Shown here piece by piece: positions 35,859 to 44,066 of a stretch of DNA of 50,688 bases. Numbering within the stretch: position 1 is the stretch's first letter; each line of letters opens with the position of its first letter. The position numbers were made by a program, and so were the translations under genes. The notes beneath the pieces were generated by a model. It ran no database searches. It saw nothing but the letters and a program-made list of their open reading frames with translations, and had not been told where the DNA came from. Source of the DNA: Mesorhizobium sp. (GTDB lineage: Bacteria; Pseudomonadota; Alphaproteobacteria; Rhizobiales; Rhizobiaceae); the NCBI RefSeq assembly GCF_017306585.1, contig NZ_JAFKIC010000129.1, forward strand, positions 1 through 50,688. The letters run 5' to 3'.

Positions 35859-37017
35859 TTGCCACAGACCCCTCATTCAACGCCTTGTTGCGCGCCTTGG
35901 CCCAGAACCACCAGATCAGCAAACCGGCAATAGCGGTGACCGCGATCGGGCGGAACCAGGGGTAGAAGAATTCATGCATGTGGCGTTCGACGCTGGTCAG
36001 CCCCGTCAGGAACAGGACCGCCGACAGCACCGAGGCCAGCACGCCGCCGCGCTCCTCGCGCCACAACAAGGCGATAGCGAGGCCGGCGGGCACGGCGATC
36101 ATGGCATAGGTGTTGGGCTCGACGCGCGGGTTGAAGACGCACATGTAGAACGCGGCCGTCAGGAAGATGGCGAGACCAGCCGGTCCCCGGTCGAGCCTGC
36201 GGTCGAACCAGAGCACGGCCGAAAGCGTGAACAGCGCCATCACGGTGCGTATGATCGTGGCGCCAAGGTCCGGGATCGGCAGGCCCATTTTGGTGAACGG
36301 CGCCGTGAAATCGGTCGGAACGAAATGGCTGGTGTTGTCGACCGCCATCGAGGTCAGCATCCCGGCGAAAACGCGATACTGGTCGTTGAGATAGCCGGCG
36401 GGTGCGAAGGCATAAGGCAAGGCGAGCACGAACAGCACCGCCAGCACCAGCACCGGTATCAGCCGCAGGCGCAGGGCTCCGACCAGCAGCAGCATGATGA
36501 TGGCGGTGGGCTTTGCGATGATGGCGACGGACGCCCAGAAGAAGGCTTCGGCGCGCCGCCCTTCGAGCGCCGACAGCGTGAGCAGCCAGCAGGCGCCGGT
36601 CAGAAGGATCGTCGCCTGGCCGTTGCGGATCGCGCCCAACGCCATCGGCAAGGCAAGGAAGAGCCCGAAGGAAAGCAGCCATGGCAATTCCGTGCCGCCG
36701 AGTTTGCGCACTTGCCGCATCGCCGCATAGGTCAAGACCGAGAAGCCGACGATGTGCCACACCAGGCCGCCCAGGTGCGGGCCGAGTTTTAACAGCGGGA
36801 CATAGAGCGCGGCAAAGGCCGGCGCGTAGAGATATCCCATCTCGGACTGGACATTGTAGAGCGGCCCGCCTGCCAGGAATTGCTGACTGCCATATCTGTA
36901 GGCCGGCAGGACCGAACGCGTGTCCGGCGACAGCAGGACCATGACAAGAACGACCAGGAACGCCCCGATCCACAGGCTCAACCCCAAACGGTCGAAAACC
37001 GGCTTGGACATCGTCAT
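35851..37017 (-). CDS. GT87/DUF2029-like integral membrane glycosyltransferase
   Basis: Polytopic membrane protein of 388 residues with about ten membrane segments. It resembles the GT-C fold polyprenyl-phosphate-sugar-dependent transferases of the GT87/DUF2029 group: RYGSQQFLAGGPLYN followed by YLYAPAFAALYVP in the first periplasmic loop, and NGQATILLTGACWLL in a membrane segment. The role would be to transfer the flipped sugar to an acceptor in the periplasm. Two in-frame ATGs (37017 and 37011) are close; 37017 is used. First gene of the four-gene operon. Confidence 0.82.
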   Translation of the reverse strand: MTMSKPVFDRLGLSLWIGAFLVVLVMVLLSPDTRSVLPAYRYGSQQFLAGGPLYNVQSEMGYLYAPAFAALYVPLLKLGPHLGGLVWHIVGFSVLTYAAMRQVRKLGGTELPWLLSFGLFLALPMALGAIRNGQATILLTGACWLLTLSALEGRRAEAFFWASVAIIAKPTAIIMLLLVGALRLRLIPVLVLAVLFVLALPYAFAPAGYLNDQYRVFAGMLTSMAVDNTSHFVPTDFTAPFTKMGLPIPDLGATIIRTVMALFTLSAVLWFDRRLDRGPAGLAIFLTAAFYMCVFNPRVEPNTYAMIAVPAGLAIALLWREERGGVLASVLSAVLFLTGLTSVERHMHEFFYPWFRPIAVTAIAGLLIWWFWAKARNKALNEGSVANG

Positions 37018-37229
37018 CAAAGGCACCCTATACCATTCTACGGTGGGCCCTTGCCCGCGCCGTCCGGCATTTCGATGGCGGCGGCATATCACGGACAAAG
37101 CGAAGTGGCATAGGGGCTGAGCGCCACGGCAATCAACTTCGCGTGCCGCCCCTGAGGCTGCGCCATCGCGAGGCAAGGGCGAGGAAGCGCCTTCGAAGGT
37201 CCTGACTCAGGCCACCTCCTGGAGCGGCA

Positions 37230-38267
37230 TCAGGGCCTGATGAAAACCTTGCCGTTCGGCTTGGCGAGTTCCCCCGGCAGCCGCGCCATGGCCTCGTCGA
37301 GCGGCACGACGGCTGTCACGTCGGTCGACCAGCGCCCGTCGGAAAAACGCTTCTGCGCCTCCAGGATCGCCGGACCGCGCCGGTCTTTGAACTGCCGCAT
37401 CCACTCGCTCAGCCAGAAGCCTTCGATGTGCTTGTGCTGGAAGATCAGCTGGCCGGGCTCGCGGATCACGGTGGCATCGGCATCGAGCCGGCCGTAGATG
37501 ATCCAGCGCGCACGCTTCGGCATGGCGTTGAAGATGGCTGACGCCAGCGGTCCGGTCACGGCGTCGAGGAAGATACGCGGTTGCTCGGCCTTCATCACCT
37601 CGCGCAAAGCGGCTTCGAACTCCGCCGCCTTCTCGTTGAGCACATGGGCGGCGCCGATCTCCTTCAGAAGCGGGATCTGCTCGTCGCGGCGTACGGTGAC
37701 GATGGGCCGGAACCCCTCCTCCTTGGCCAGCCCGATGATCAGCTTGCAGAGCTGGCTGGCGCCGGCGGTCATGATGAAGGCCTTTTCGCCTTCCTGTTTG
37801 ACGATGTCGAACATGGCGATGGCGGTCAGCGGATTGACGATCATCGCCGCGCCGTCCTCGTCGCGCACCGTGTCGAGAAGCGGAATGCAGGCTGCCGCCT
37901 CGGCGACGGCGTATTGCGCCCACGAACCCCAGTTGCTCAGCCCCGTGGCGAAGGCGATGCGCTTGCCGACCAGGCTCCTGGGATAGGCTTCATCGCCGCT
38001 GGCGACGACCGTCCCGACACCCTCGAAGCCGGCAGGCCGGCCCTTGACGCGAGGCTGGCCGTACTGGCCCTTGATGAAGGCGACATCGGATGGATTGATC
38101 GAGGCGAGGCTGACTTTGATCAGCACTTGCGTCGGTCCGGGCGTCGGCACGCCGATGCTGCTGGGCGCCAGATAGGGCTCCATCGCTTCCAGCGCGCTGC
38201 CGCTCGGCGTCCTGGTGTAGCCGTCGCCGACCAGGAGAAGCGCTTTCATTTCGGACGGGATGGTCAT
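37230..38267 (-). CDS. MDR superfamily reductase (quinone reductase/enoyl reductase-like)
   Basis: Medium-chain dehydrogenase/reductase, 345 residues. The N-terminal GroES-like part contains INPSDVAFIKGQYG and PAGFEGVGTVV, and the Rossmann part starts near 170. The Cys and His ligands of zinc alcohol dehydrogenases are missing, so it is probably a zinc-free quinone or enoyl reductase using NAD(P)H. The ATG at 38267 has AGGAG eight bases upstream. It follows the acyl-CoA dehydrogenase gene, with which it probably shares a transcript. Confidence 0.85.
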   Translation of the reverse strand: MTIPSEMKALLLVGDGYTRTPSGSALEAMEPYLAPSSIGVPTPGPTQVLIKVSLASINPSDVAFIKGQYGQPRVKGRPAGFEGVGTVVASGDEAYPRSLVGKRIAFATGLSNWGSWAQYAVAEAAACIPLLDTVRDEDGAAMIVNPLTAIAMFDIVKQEGEKAFIMTAGASQLCKLIIGLAKEEGFRPIVTVRRDEQIPLLKEIGAAHVLNEKAAEFEAALREVMKAEQPRIFLDAVTGPLASAIFNAMPKRARWIIYGRLDADATVIREPGQLIFQHKHIEGFWLSEWMRQFKDRRGPAILEAQKRFSDGRWSTDVTAVVPLDEAMARLPGELAKPNGKVFIRP

Positions 38268-38323
38268 CGATGACACTCCTTGTTTGCCGGGCCCAAAGAC
38301 CCTGCGGTTTGCCGAACCCCCGC

Positions 38324-39565
38324 TCAGACTTTTTCCTGCGTGTACTTCTTCAGCTCGGTGCGCGCCACCTGGCGCCGGTGCACGGCATCCGGCCCATCGG
38401 CGAGGCGCAGTGTCCTGAGATGCGTCCAGGAACGGGCAAGCGGCGTGTCCTGGCTGATGCCTTGCGCGCCGAACATCTGCACCGCCTCGTCGGTGACCTT
38501 CAGCGCGACGCGCGGCGCGATCACCTTGATCTGGCTGATCCAAGGCGCCGCGGCGCGCGCGTCGCCCTGGTCGATCATCCACGCCGCCTTGAGGCAGAGC
38601 AGCCTGGCCATCTCGATCTCCATGCGGCATTCGGCGATGATGTCGAAATTGGCGCCAAGCTTCGCCAGGGGCTGGCCGAAGGCTTCTCGACGGACAGAAC
38701 GCTGGCACAGCATCTCCAGCGCCATCTCGGCCTGGCCGATCGCGCGCATGCAATGGTGGATGCGGCCTGGCCCGAGGCGGCCCTGCGCGATCTCGAACCC
38801 CCTGCCCTCGCCAAGGATAAGGTTGGAAACCGGCACCAGCACATTGTCGAAGCGAAGATGCATGTGGCCGTGTGGGGCGTCATCGTCGCCATAGACCCGC
38901 ATGGCCCGGACCTTGGTCACGCCCTTGGTGTCCGATGGCACCAGGATCATCGAATGGCGGCGATGCTGCGGCGCCTCGTCGCCGCCGGTTCGCACCATGA
39001 CAATGTAGATGGCGCAGCGCGGATCACCGGCGCCCGAAGCCCACCATTTCTCGCCGTTAAGCACATAGTCGTCTCCCCGGCGTTCGCAGCGCATCGCGAT
39101 GTTGGTGGCGTCCGAGGAGGCGACATCCGGCTCGGTCATCAGATAGGCTGAACGGATCCTTCCATCCAGCAGCGGCTCGAGCCAGTCCCGCTTGTGCTCG
39201 GCCGTGCCGTAGCGTTCCAGAACCTCCATATTGCCGGTGTCGGGCGCCGAGCAGTTGAAGGTTTCGGCGCCGAGATGCGCCTTGCCCATCTCCTCGGCCA
39301 GATAGGCGTATTCGACGGTGGACAGGCCGTAGCCGCGCTCAGAGCCGGTCAGCCAGAAATTCCACAGCCCGCGCCCGCGCGCTGTCTTCTTCAATCCTTC
39401 GAGTATCTCGGTCTGGCGCTTGCTGTACGTCCAGCGGTCGCCGTCCTTGCCGACCTCGCCCAGGAACTCCTTGTCGAGCGGCATGATCTCGTCGCGCACC
39501 ATGGCCGCCACGCGTGCGTGGATCGGCTTCAGCCGCTCGGTCATGCCGAGATCCATCTGCGTCAT
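38324..39565 (-). CDS. Acyl-CoA dehydrogenase (ACAD10/11-like)
   Basis: FAD-dependent acyl-CoA dehydrogenase, 413 residues. Family signatures: MTEPDVASSDATNI, NGEKWWASGAGDPRC, and RREAFGQPLAKLGA. The segment NCSAPDTGNMEVLERYGT is typical of the ACAD10/ACAD11 group, which includes bacterial LvaC-like enzymes acting after a kinase on 4-hydroxyacyl-CoAs. An APH-like kinase is encoded nearby at 41022-42056, which fits. It is divergent from the SDR at 39685. Confidence 0.92.
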   Translation of the reverse strand: MTQMDLGMTERLKPIHARVAAMVRDEIMPLDKEFLGEVGKDGDRWTYSKRQTEILEGLKKTARGRGLWNFWLTGSERGYGLSTVEYAYLAEEMGKAHLGAETFNCSAPDTGNMEVLERYGTAEHKRDWLEPLLDGRIRSAYLMTEPDVASSDATNIAMRCERRGDDYVLNGEKWWASGAGDPRCAIYIVMVRTGGDEAPQHRRHSMILVPSDTKGVTKVRAMRVYGDDDAPHGHMHLRFDNVLVPVSNLILGEGRGFEIAQGRLGPGRIHHCMRAIGQAEMALEMLCQRSVRREAFGQPLAKLGANFDIIAECRMEIEMARLLCLKAAWMIDQGDARAAAPWISQIKVIAPRVALKVTDEAVQMFGAQGISQDTPLARSWTHLRTLRLADGPDAVHRRQVARTELKKYTQEKV

Positions 39566-39597
39566 CGCTCGCTAACCCTTCATGCATGCCAGGCATT

Positions 39598-39610
39598 TTG
39601 CCTGTGGCAA
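39598..39610. promoter_or_regulatory. Candidate operator in divergent promoter region
   Basis: TTGCC-TGT-GGCAA, five-base arms with a three-base centre, between the divergent acyl-CoA dehydrogenase and SDR genes. It could be an operator controlling both directions. It is short and occurs once, so chance is not excluded. Confidence 0.25.
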
Positions 39611-39684
39611 GGATGACCGTACTTCGGCTAGCCTTGTCAACGCGAACTCTGCCCGAACACAGGGGCAGCACGCGGGGGATTGTC

Positions 39685-40500
39685 ATGAGTTATCTGGACG
39701 ACCTGTTTTCGGTAACCGGCAAGACCGCCCTGGTGACGGGCGCCGCCACCGGCATCGGACGCATGGTTGCGACCGCGCTGGTCAAGGCCGGCGCCAACGT
39801 GATGATCGCTTCGCGCAAGGGCGAGGACTGCGTCAAGGTCGCCGCCGAGTTGAACGAGCTTGGCGCTTCGGGCCGGGCCGAGGGCTTTGCCGGCGATGTC
39901 TCCAGCGAGGCTGGAATTGCCGCGCTGGTCGGTGAGGTCAAGGCGCGCACCGCCAAACTGGATATTCTGGTCAACAATGCCGGCGTGTCCTGGGGCGCGC
40001 CGCTCGACAGCTTTCCCTATCATGCCTGGGCCAAGGTGTTTGGGGTCAACGTCACCGCCGTCTTCCACCTGACGCGCGAACTGCTGCCGCTGCTCGAAGC
40101 AGCCGCCAGCGACGCCGATCCGGCCCGGGTGATCAATCTGGGCTCGGTGATGGGCACACAGCCGCTCGCCGACGACGCCTATTCCTACACTGCATCCAAA
40201 GCCGCCGTGCACCATCTGACGCGCACCCTGGCGCTGAAATTCGCCGCCCGCCGCATCACCGTGAACGCCTTTGCCCCCGGCCCCTTCCAGAGCCGCATGA
40301 CGGCCTTTGCCACCGGCACCGAAGAGCAGGCCAGGCATGTCGGGGCCCATGTTCCGATCGGCCGCATCGGCGCGCCGGATGACATTGCCGGCGCAACGCT
40401 CTATTTGTGCAGCCGTGCGGGCAGTTACGTCACCGGCGCCATCCTGCCGATTGACGGCGGACAGTCGGTGCAGCATGGGCTGACCCTGTTCAAGGAATGA
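39685..40500 (+). CDS. SDR family oxidoreductase
   Basis: Classical SDR of 271 residues. Visible: TGAATGIG in the cofactor site near residue 19-26, NNAG, the catalytic Ser in NLGSVMGT, and Tyr-Lys in YTASK. The ATG at 39685 (MSYLDDLFSVTGKTALVTG) follows a purine-rich CGGGGG stretch. It heads an operon with MaoC, kinase and SDR genes. Probable role: oxidation of a 3-hydroxyacyl-CoA or related intermediate. Confidence 0.9.
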   Translation: MSYLDDLFSVTGKTALVTGAATGIGRMVATALVKAGANVMIASRKGEDCVKVAAELNELGASGRAEGFAGDVSSEAGIAALVGEVKARTAKLDILVNNAGVSWGAPLDSFPYHAWAKVFGVNVTAVFHLTRELLPLLEAAASDADPARVINLGSVMGTQPLADDAYSYTASKAAVHHLTRTLALKFAARRITVNAFAPGPFQSRMTAFATGTEEQARHVGAHVPIGRIGAPDDIAGATLYLCSRAGSYVTGAILPIDGGQSVQHGLTLFKE

Positions 40501-40539
40501 CATTTGCCGGCCGCAGAAGCCGGCGGTGAACTGGAGGAC

Positions 40540-41025
40540 ATGAGCGTGGAACCGATCAGTCTCGATGTGCTTCTGGCCAGTGTCGGCAAGGAGGTCGGCG
40601 TATCGCCCTGGCGCGTGGTGACGCAGCGCATGATCGACCAGTTCGCCGATGCCACGGACGACCACCAGTTCATCCATTGCGATCCCGAGCGGGCCAAGCG
40701 CGAGACGCCGTTCGGCGGCACCATCGCGCATGGCTTCCTGTCGCTGTCGCTGCTCTCGGCCATGACGTTCGAGACCATGCCGCCGCTGGAAAACAGCAAG
40801 ATGGGCGTCAATCACGGCTTCGATTCGCTGCGCTTCCTGGCGCCGGTGAAGACCGGTTCGCGCATCCGCACCCATTTCGTGCTGGCCGAGGTCAAGGTCA
40901 GGCCGTCGGGCTGGGTGCAGACGGCGCATGACGTGACGATCGAGATCGAGGGTTCGAAAAAGCCGGCGCTCACCGCCCGCTGGCTGACGCTGACCCTGAT
41001 CGAGCGCCAGCCCGAGACCGCATGA
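40540..41025 (+). CDS. MaoC family dehydratase (enoyl-CoA hydratase 2 type)
   Basis: Hot-dog fold hydratase of 161 residues. The hydratase motif is present in FADATDDHQFIHCDPERAK with the catalytic Asp/His pair, followed by TIAHGFLSLSLL. It would hydrate a trans-2-enoyl-CoA. The ATG at 40540 is chosen because CTGGAGGAC precedes it; the frame is open to 40504. It overlaps the kinase gene by 4 bp. Confidence 0.9.
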   Translation: MSVEPISLDVLLASVGKEVGVSPWRVVTQRMIDQFADATDDHQFIHCDPERAKRETPFGGTIAHGFLSLSLLSAMTFETMPPLENSKMGVNHGFDSLRFLAPVKTGSRIRTHFVLAEVKVRPSGWVQTAHDVTIEIEGSKKPALTARWLTLTLIERQPETA

Positions 41026-42056
41026 GCGACCCGAACGCGCTCGACCAGGCAGCGCTCGCGCCATATCTCGAGGCGCAAATCCCGGGCTTTTCCCGGCTTG
41101 AGGCAATCGAAAAGTTCAAGTCCGGCCAGTCGAACCCGACCTATCTCGTCACGGCGGCGAGCGGCCGTTACGTGCTGCGCGCCAAGCCGCCGGGACAGTT
41201 GCTGAAATCCGCGCATCAGGTCGACCGCGAGTTCACGGTGATGAAGGCGCTGGCCGGCACCGCCGTGCCGGTGCCGCGCATGCTGCATCTTTCGGCCGAG
41301 GCCTCGCCGATCGGGCGCATGTTCTATGTCATGGATTTCGTCGAAGGCCGCATCTTCTGGGATCCGGCCCTGCCCGAGGCGCGCGGCAACGACGAACGCA
41401 CCGCAATCTATGACGCCATGAACGGCACGCTCGCGGCCTTGCACGATGTCGATGTCGCCGCCGTCGGGCTCGGCGATTTCGGCCGGCCGGGCAATTATTT
41501 CGAACGCCAGCTTGCCCGCTGGACCAGCCAGTACCGTGCTTCCGAGACCGGCGCCATCGCCGACATGGACAGGCTGATCGCCTGGCTGGAGACACACGTA
41601 CCGGCCGATGACGGCCTCGTCTCGCTGGTGCATGGCGACTACCGGCTGGACAATCTGATTTTCGCGCCGGACCGACCTCAGGTGCTGGCGGTGCTCGACT
41701 GGGAACTGTCGACGTCAGGTCATCCATTCGCTGATATCGCCTATCAATGCATGCAGTGGCGCCTGCCGCACGCGTCCGGCTTTCGCGGCCTGGGCGGCGT
41801 CGACCGGCAAGCGCTCGGCCTGCCCTCCGAGGAGGACTATGTCGCCGCTTACTGCCGGCGGCGCGGGCTCGCCGGCATCGGCAACTGGACCTTCTTTCTC
41901 GCCTTCTCCTTCTTCCGGCTGGCCGCGATCTGCCAGGGTGTCTACAAACGGGCGCTGGACGGCAACGCCTCCAATCCCGAAAAGGCCAAAACCTATGGCG
42001 AGGCGGTGAAGCTGCTTTCGCATCTCGCCGCCGGGCTCATCGACAAGGATAGTTGA
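41022..42056 (+). CDS. Phosphotransferase family protein (APH-like kinase, LvaA/ACAD10-kinase type)
   Basis: Aminoglycoside-phosphotransferase-fold kinase, 344 residues. Brenner motif LVHGDYRLDNLIF (catalytic Asp) lies near residue 205-217 and the metal-binding Asp in VLDWELST near 227; the nucleotide Lys is in LRAKPPGQ. This branch accompanies acyl-CoA dehydrogenases and can phosphorylate 4-hydroxyacyl-CoAs (LvaA; the kinase domain of ACAD10/11). With the ACAD10/11-like dehydrogenase nearby that role fits better than antibiotic resistance. Confidence 0.88.
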   Translation: MSDPNALDQAALAPYLEAQIPGFSRLEAIEKFKSGQSNPTYLVTAASGRYVLRAKPPGQLLKSAHQVDREFTVMKALAGTAVPVPRMLHLSAEASPIGRMFYVMDFVEGRIFWDPALPEARGNDERTAIYDAMNGTLAALHDVDVAAVGLGDFGRPGNYFERQLARWTSQYRASETGAIADMDRLIAWLETHVPADDGLVSLVHGDYRLDNLIFAPDRPQVLAVLDWELSTSGHPFADIAYQCMQWRLPHASGFRGLGGVDRQALGLPSEEDYVAAYCRRRGLAGIGNWTFFLAFSFFRLAAICQGVYKRALDGNASNPEKAKTYGEAVKLLSHLAAGLIDKDS

Positions 42057-42070
42057 CGGAGGGAACCGCG

Positions 42071-42847
42071 ATGGCGCGCTTTGCCGGGATGACAGTGCTG
42101 ATCACAGGCGCCACGGGCGGCCTGGGCAGAGGCGCGGCGAACGGCTTCGCCGCCGAAGGCGCGCGGCTGGTTCTGTCCGACATCAATGAAGAGGCACTTG
42201 CCGATCTTGCCGGCAAGCTTCCCGCCGAGTCTGCGATCCTGGCGGGCGATATCGCGGAGGAAAGCCTGTCCGAGGACCTGGTCAGGCTCGCGGTCGAGAA
42301 ATTCGGCCGGCTGGATGTCGCCGTCAACAATGCCGGTATCGTCCAGAGTTTCGTCCGCCTGCCGCAGGTTCCCTCCGACGACGCCCGCCGCGTGCTGGAA
42401 ATCGACCTGCTCGGCGTCTTCTATGCCATGAAGCACCAGATCCCGCAGATGGAGCGGCAGTTCAAGGCGACCAGTAGGGGTGGCGCCATCGTCAACATCG
42501 CCTCGGCCGCCGGACTGTCCGGTGCCCCGAAGCTCTCGGTCTATGCCGCCGCCAAGCACGGCGTCATCGGCCTGACCCGCTCGGCGGCGGTCGAATATGC
42601 GAGCAAGGGCTTGCGCATCAACGCCATCTGCCCCGCCCACACCAGGACGGCGATGGTGGACGGTTTCGTGCGCATTTCCGGCGCGCCGGAAGCGGAAGCC
42701 CTGGCCGAACTGACGCGCGGCGTGCCGATGAAGCGGGTGGCGGAAGTCGATGAAATCACCACCGCCATCCTGTTCGCCGCCGACCCGGCCAATTCCTTCA
42801 TGACTGGCCATGCGCTCGCTGTCGACGGCGGCATCGGCGCCATCTGA
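42071..42847 (+). CDS. SDR family oxidoreductase
   Basis: Classical SDR of 258 residues. TGATGGLG cofactor motif near 12-19, NNAG, catalytic Ser in NIASAAG, and Tyr-Lys in YAAAK. The ATG at 42071 has GGAGGGAA upstream; the frame is open to 42053. Last gene of the SDR-MaoC-kinase-SDR operon; probably another hydroxyacyl/ketoacyl step or oxidation of the starting alcohol. Confidence 0.9.
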   Translation: MARFAGMTVLITGATGGLGRGAANGFAAEGARLVLSDINEEALADLAGKLPAESAILAGDIAEESLSEDLVRLAVEKFGRLDVAVNNAGIVQSFVRLPQVPSDDARRVLEIDLLGVFYAMKHQIPQMERQFKATSRGGAIVNIASAAGLSGAPKLSVYAAAKHGVIGLTRSAAVEYASKGLRINAICPAHTRTAMVDGFVRISGAPEAEALAELTRGVPMKRVAEVDEITTAILFAADPANSFMTGHALAVDGGIGAI

Positions 42848-42877
42848 TGCCTGCCGTCCGGGAACCGGAAGGTGCCC

Positions 42878-42905
42878 TTGTTCGTTTCCGTACAGCGTAT
42901 ATAAT
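42878..42905 (+). promoter_or_regulatory. Candidate sigma-70 promoter of TetR gene
   Basis: TTGTTC (42878-42883), a 16-base spacer, and a consensus TATAAT (42900-42905). The -10 lies about 50 bases before the TetR start. The spacer contains CGTACAGCGTAT, which shares a CGTACA half with the palindromes upstream of the small secreted protein gene at 43801. Confidence 0.55.
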
Positions 42906-42913
42906 TTAGCCAG

Positions 42914-42943
42914 GCACCACAAATACAAGCACCACAAATACAA
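42914..42943 (+). repeat. Two tandem 15-bp repeats downstream of promoter
   Basis: GCACCACAAATACAA occurs twice without a gap (42914-42928, 42929-42943), starting about eight bases after the -10 element, in the leader of the TetR gene. It could be an operator for a regulator binding direct repeats, or a slippage-prone tract. Confidence 0.6.
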
Positions 42944-42954
42944 GGGCACCCGAA

Positions 42955-43599
42955 TTGCCGCTGAGCGTCCAGAAACGCCGCGAGAAACAGAAGGCCGAAC
43001 TGCGCACTGAGCTTGTCGAGGCCGCCCACAAGCTCGTCCAGGAAGAAGGCTATGAAGGCCTGACCATCCGCAAGCTCGCCAAGCGGGTCGGCTATGCGCC
43101 GATGTCGGTCTATTCCTATTTCGCCGACAAGCAGGACATCCTGTTCGCGCTCGCCGAGGACGCCTTCGAGACGCTGGCACGGCGCATCGAGGAGCATCCC
43201 TCCGACGATCCGATCGAGGCCTTGCAGGCGGTGATGACCGAGTATGCCGCCTTCGGCCTCGGCAATCCCAATGAATACCGCACCGTCTTCATGACCGAAA
43301 AGACCAGACTGCCGGAAGGCAGGAGCTACGAGGACATGGAGGAAGGCAACCCGGCGATGAAAGTGCTCATCAAACGGGTCGAGGCCTGCGTCGCCGCCGG
43401 CAAATTGCAGGGCGATCCGCGCGCCATCGCCACCATGCTATGGGCGGTGGGACACGGCACGATCTCGCTGCTGATCACCTTTCCGTTCTACCCCTTCGGT
43501 GACCCGCAGGCTTTCGTGAAGCGGATGTGCGATTTCACGCTCGCCTCGCTCAGCACCAAGGATGTGCCGCCGCTGACCGAGACGCCGGTCAACTGCTGA
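42955..43599 (+). CDS. TetR/AcrR family transcriptional regulator
   Basis: Regulator of 214 residues. Helix-turn-helix near residues 30-62 (LTIRKLAKRVGYAPMSVYSY then FADKQDILFALAE), followed by a ligand-binding domain. The start is TTG 42955; no ATG precedes the HTH in frame. It has its own promoter with tandem 15-bp repeats in the leader. It follows the SDR-MaoC-kinase operon, so control of that acyl-CoA operon is the first guess; the palindromic sites at 43696-43767 are a second candidate target. Confidence 0.88.
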   Translation: MPLSVQKRREKQKAELRTELVEAAHKLVQEEGYEGLTIRKLAKRVGYAPMSVYSYFADKQDILFALAEDAFETLARRIEEHPSDDPIEALQAVMTEYAAFGLGNPNEYRTVFMTEKTRLPEGRSYEDMEEGNPAMKVLIKRVEACVAAGKLQGDPRAIATMLWAVGHGTISLLITFPFYPFGDPQAFVKRMCDFTLASLSTKDVPPLTETPVNC

Positions 43600-43695
43600 A
43601 CGATATCTCCAATTCCAGCTGACTGATGACCCCATCGGGATTGCCCGCGTGACAATGCCGGCGCGCCGCAGTTTTCGGCGTTCAAAAAATTTCAT

Positions 43696-43767
43696 CGTAC
43701 ATGTACGTTTTTCATCTTGAAAATCGCCATCTCCAGTCGTATGTGTACGTTACATCGTACATGTACG
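43696..43767. promoter_or_regulatory. Three palindromic operator-like sites
   Basis: Perfect palindrome CGTACATGTACG at 43696-43707 and again at 43756-43767, with a degenerate copy CGTATGTGTACG at 43738-43749. Centres are 42 and 18 bases apart. A promoter-like pair TTGAAA (43717-43722) and TATGTG (43740-43745), 17 bases apart, is framed by them: one site upstream of -35, one over -10, one downstream. This layout fits repression of the 43801 gene. Confidence 0.6.
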
Positions 43768-43800
43768 GAAAAAATTCAACGATCGAACTGGAGACTGACC

Positions 43801-44049
43801 ATGAAAAAGACCCTCCTCACCCTCGCCGCCGTTCTGGCCCTTTCCGGCTCGGCTTTTGCCGCCGGCGCCACTCAGCCGGTGAAGCATCCGGCCGCCGCGG
43901 CCTGCGTCGACACCAAAAGCAATGTGAAGCTCGATTGCACCTCGACCGGTTCGGTCGAGAAGAAGGGCGCCACGGAAAACACCGCTGAGGGCAAGGGCCC
44001 GCGCCTGGGCATCAGCATCAATCCGTGGATCGTGCCGAGCACGTTCTAA
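43801..44049 (+). CDS. Small secreted protein of unknown function
   Basis: 82 residues. The first 20 (MKKTLLTLAAVLALSGSAFA) form a clear Sec signal peptide with AFA before the cleavage site. The mature part is about 62 residues, polar, with two cysteines (AAACVDTK and KLDCTST) that could form a disulfide. GGAG lies upstream of the ATG at 43801. The size and signal recall short Mesorhizobium-restricted exported families such as DUF680, from memory and unverified. It sits behind three palindromic sites, so it is probably tightly regulated. Confidence 0.75.
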   Translation: MKKTLLTLAAVLALSGSAFAAGATQPVKHPAAAACVDTKSNVKLDCTSTGSVEKKGATENTAEGKGPRLGISINPWIVPSTF

Positions 44050-44066
44050 GACGGGTAAAGCACTGT

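Noticed and set aside
37230-38267. Zinc-dependent alcohol dehydrogenase
   Set aside because: The fold is MDR, but the Cys/His zinc ligands are not visible, so a zinc-free reductase is more likely.
41022-42056. Aminoglycoside resistance gene
   Set aside because: The APH fold is present, but the subfamily and the neighbouring acyl-CoA enzymes fit a metabolic hydroxyacyl kinase better.
42914-42943. Short tandem repeats as a possible CRISPR array
   Set aside because: Two 15-base units with no spacer and no cas genes in the window.
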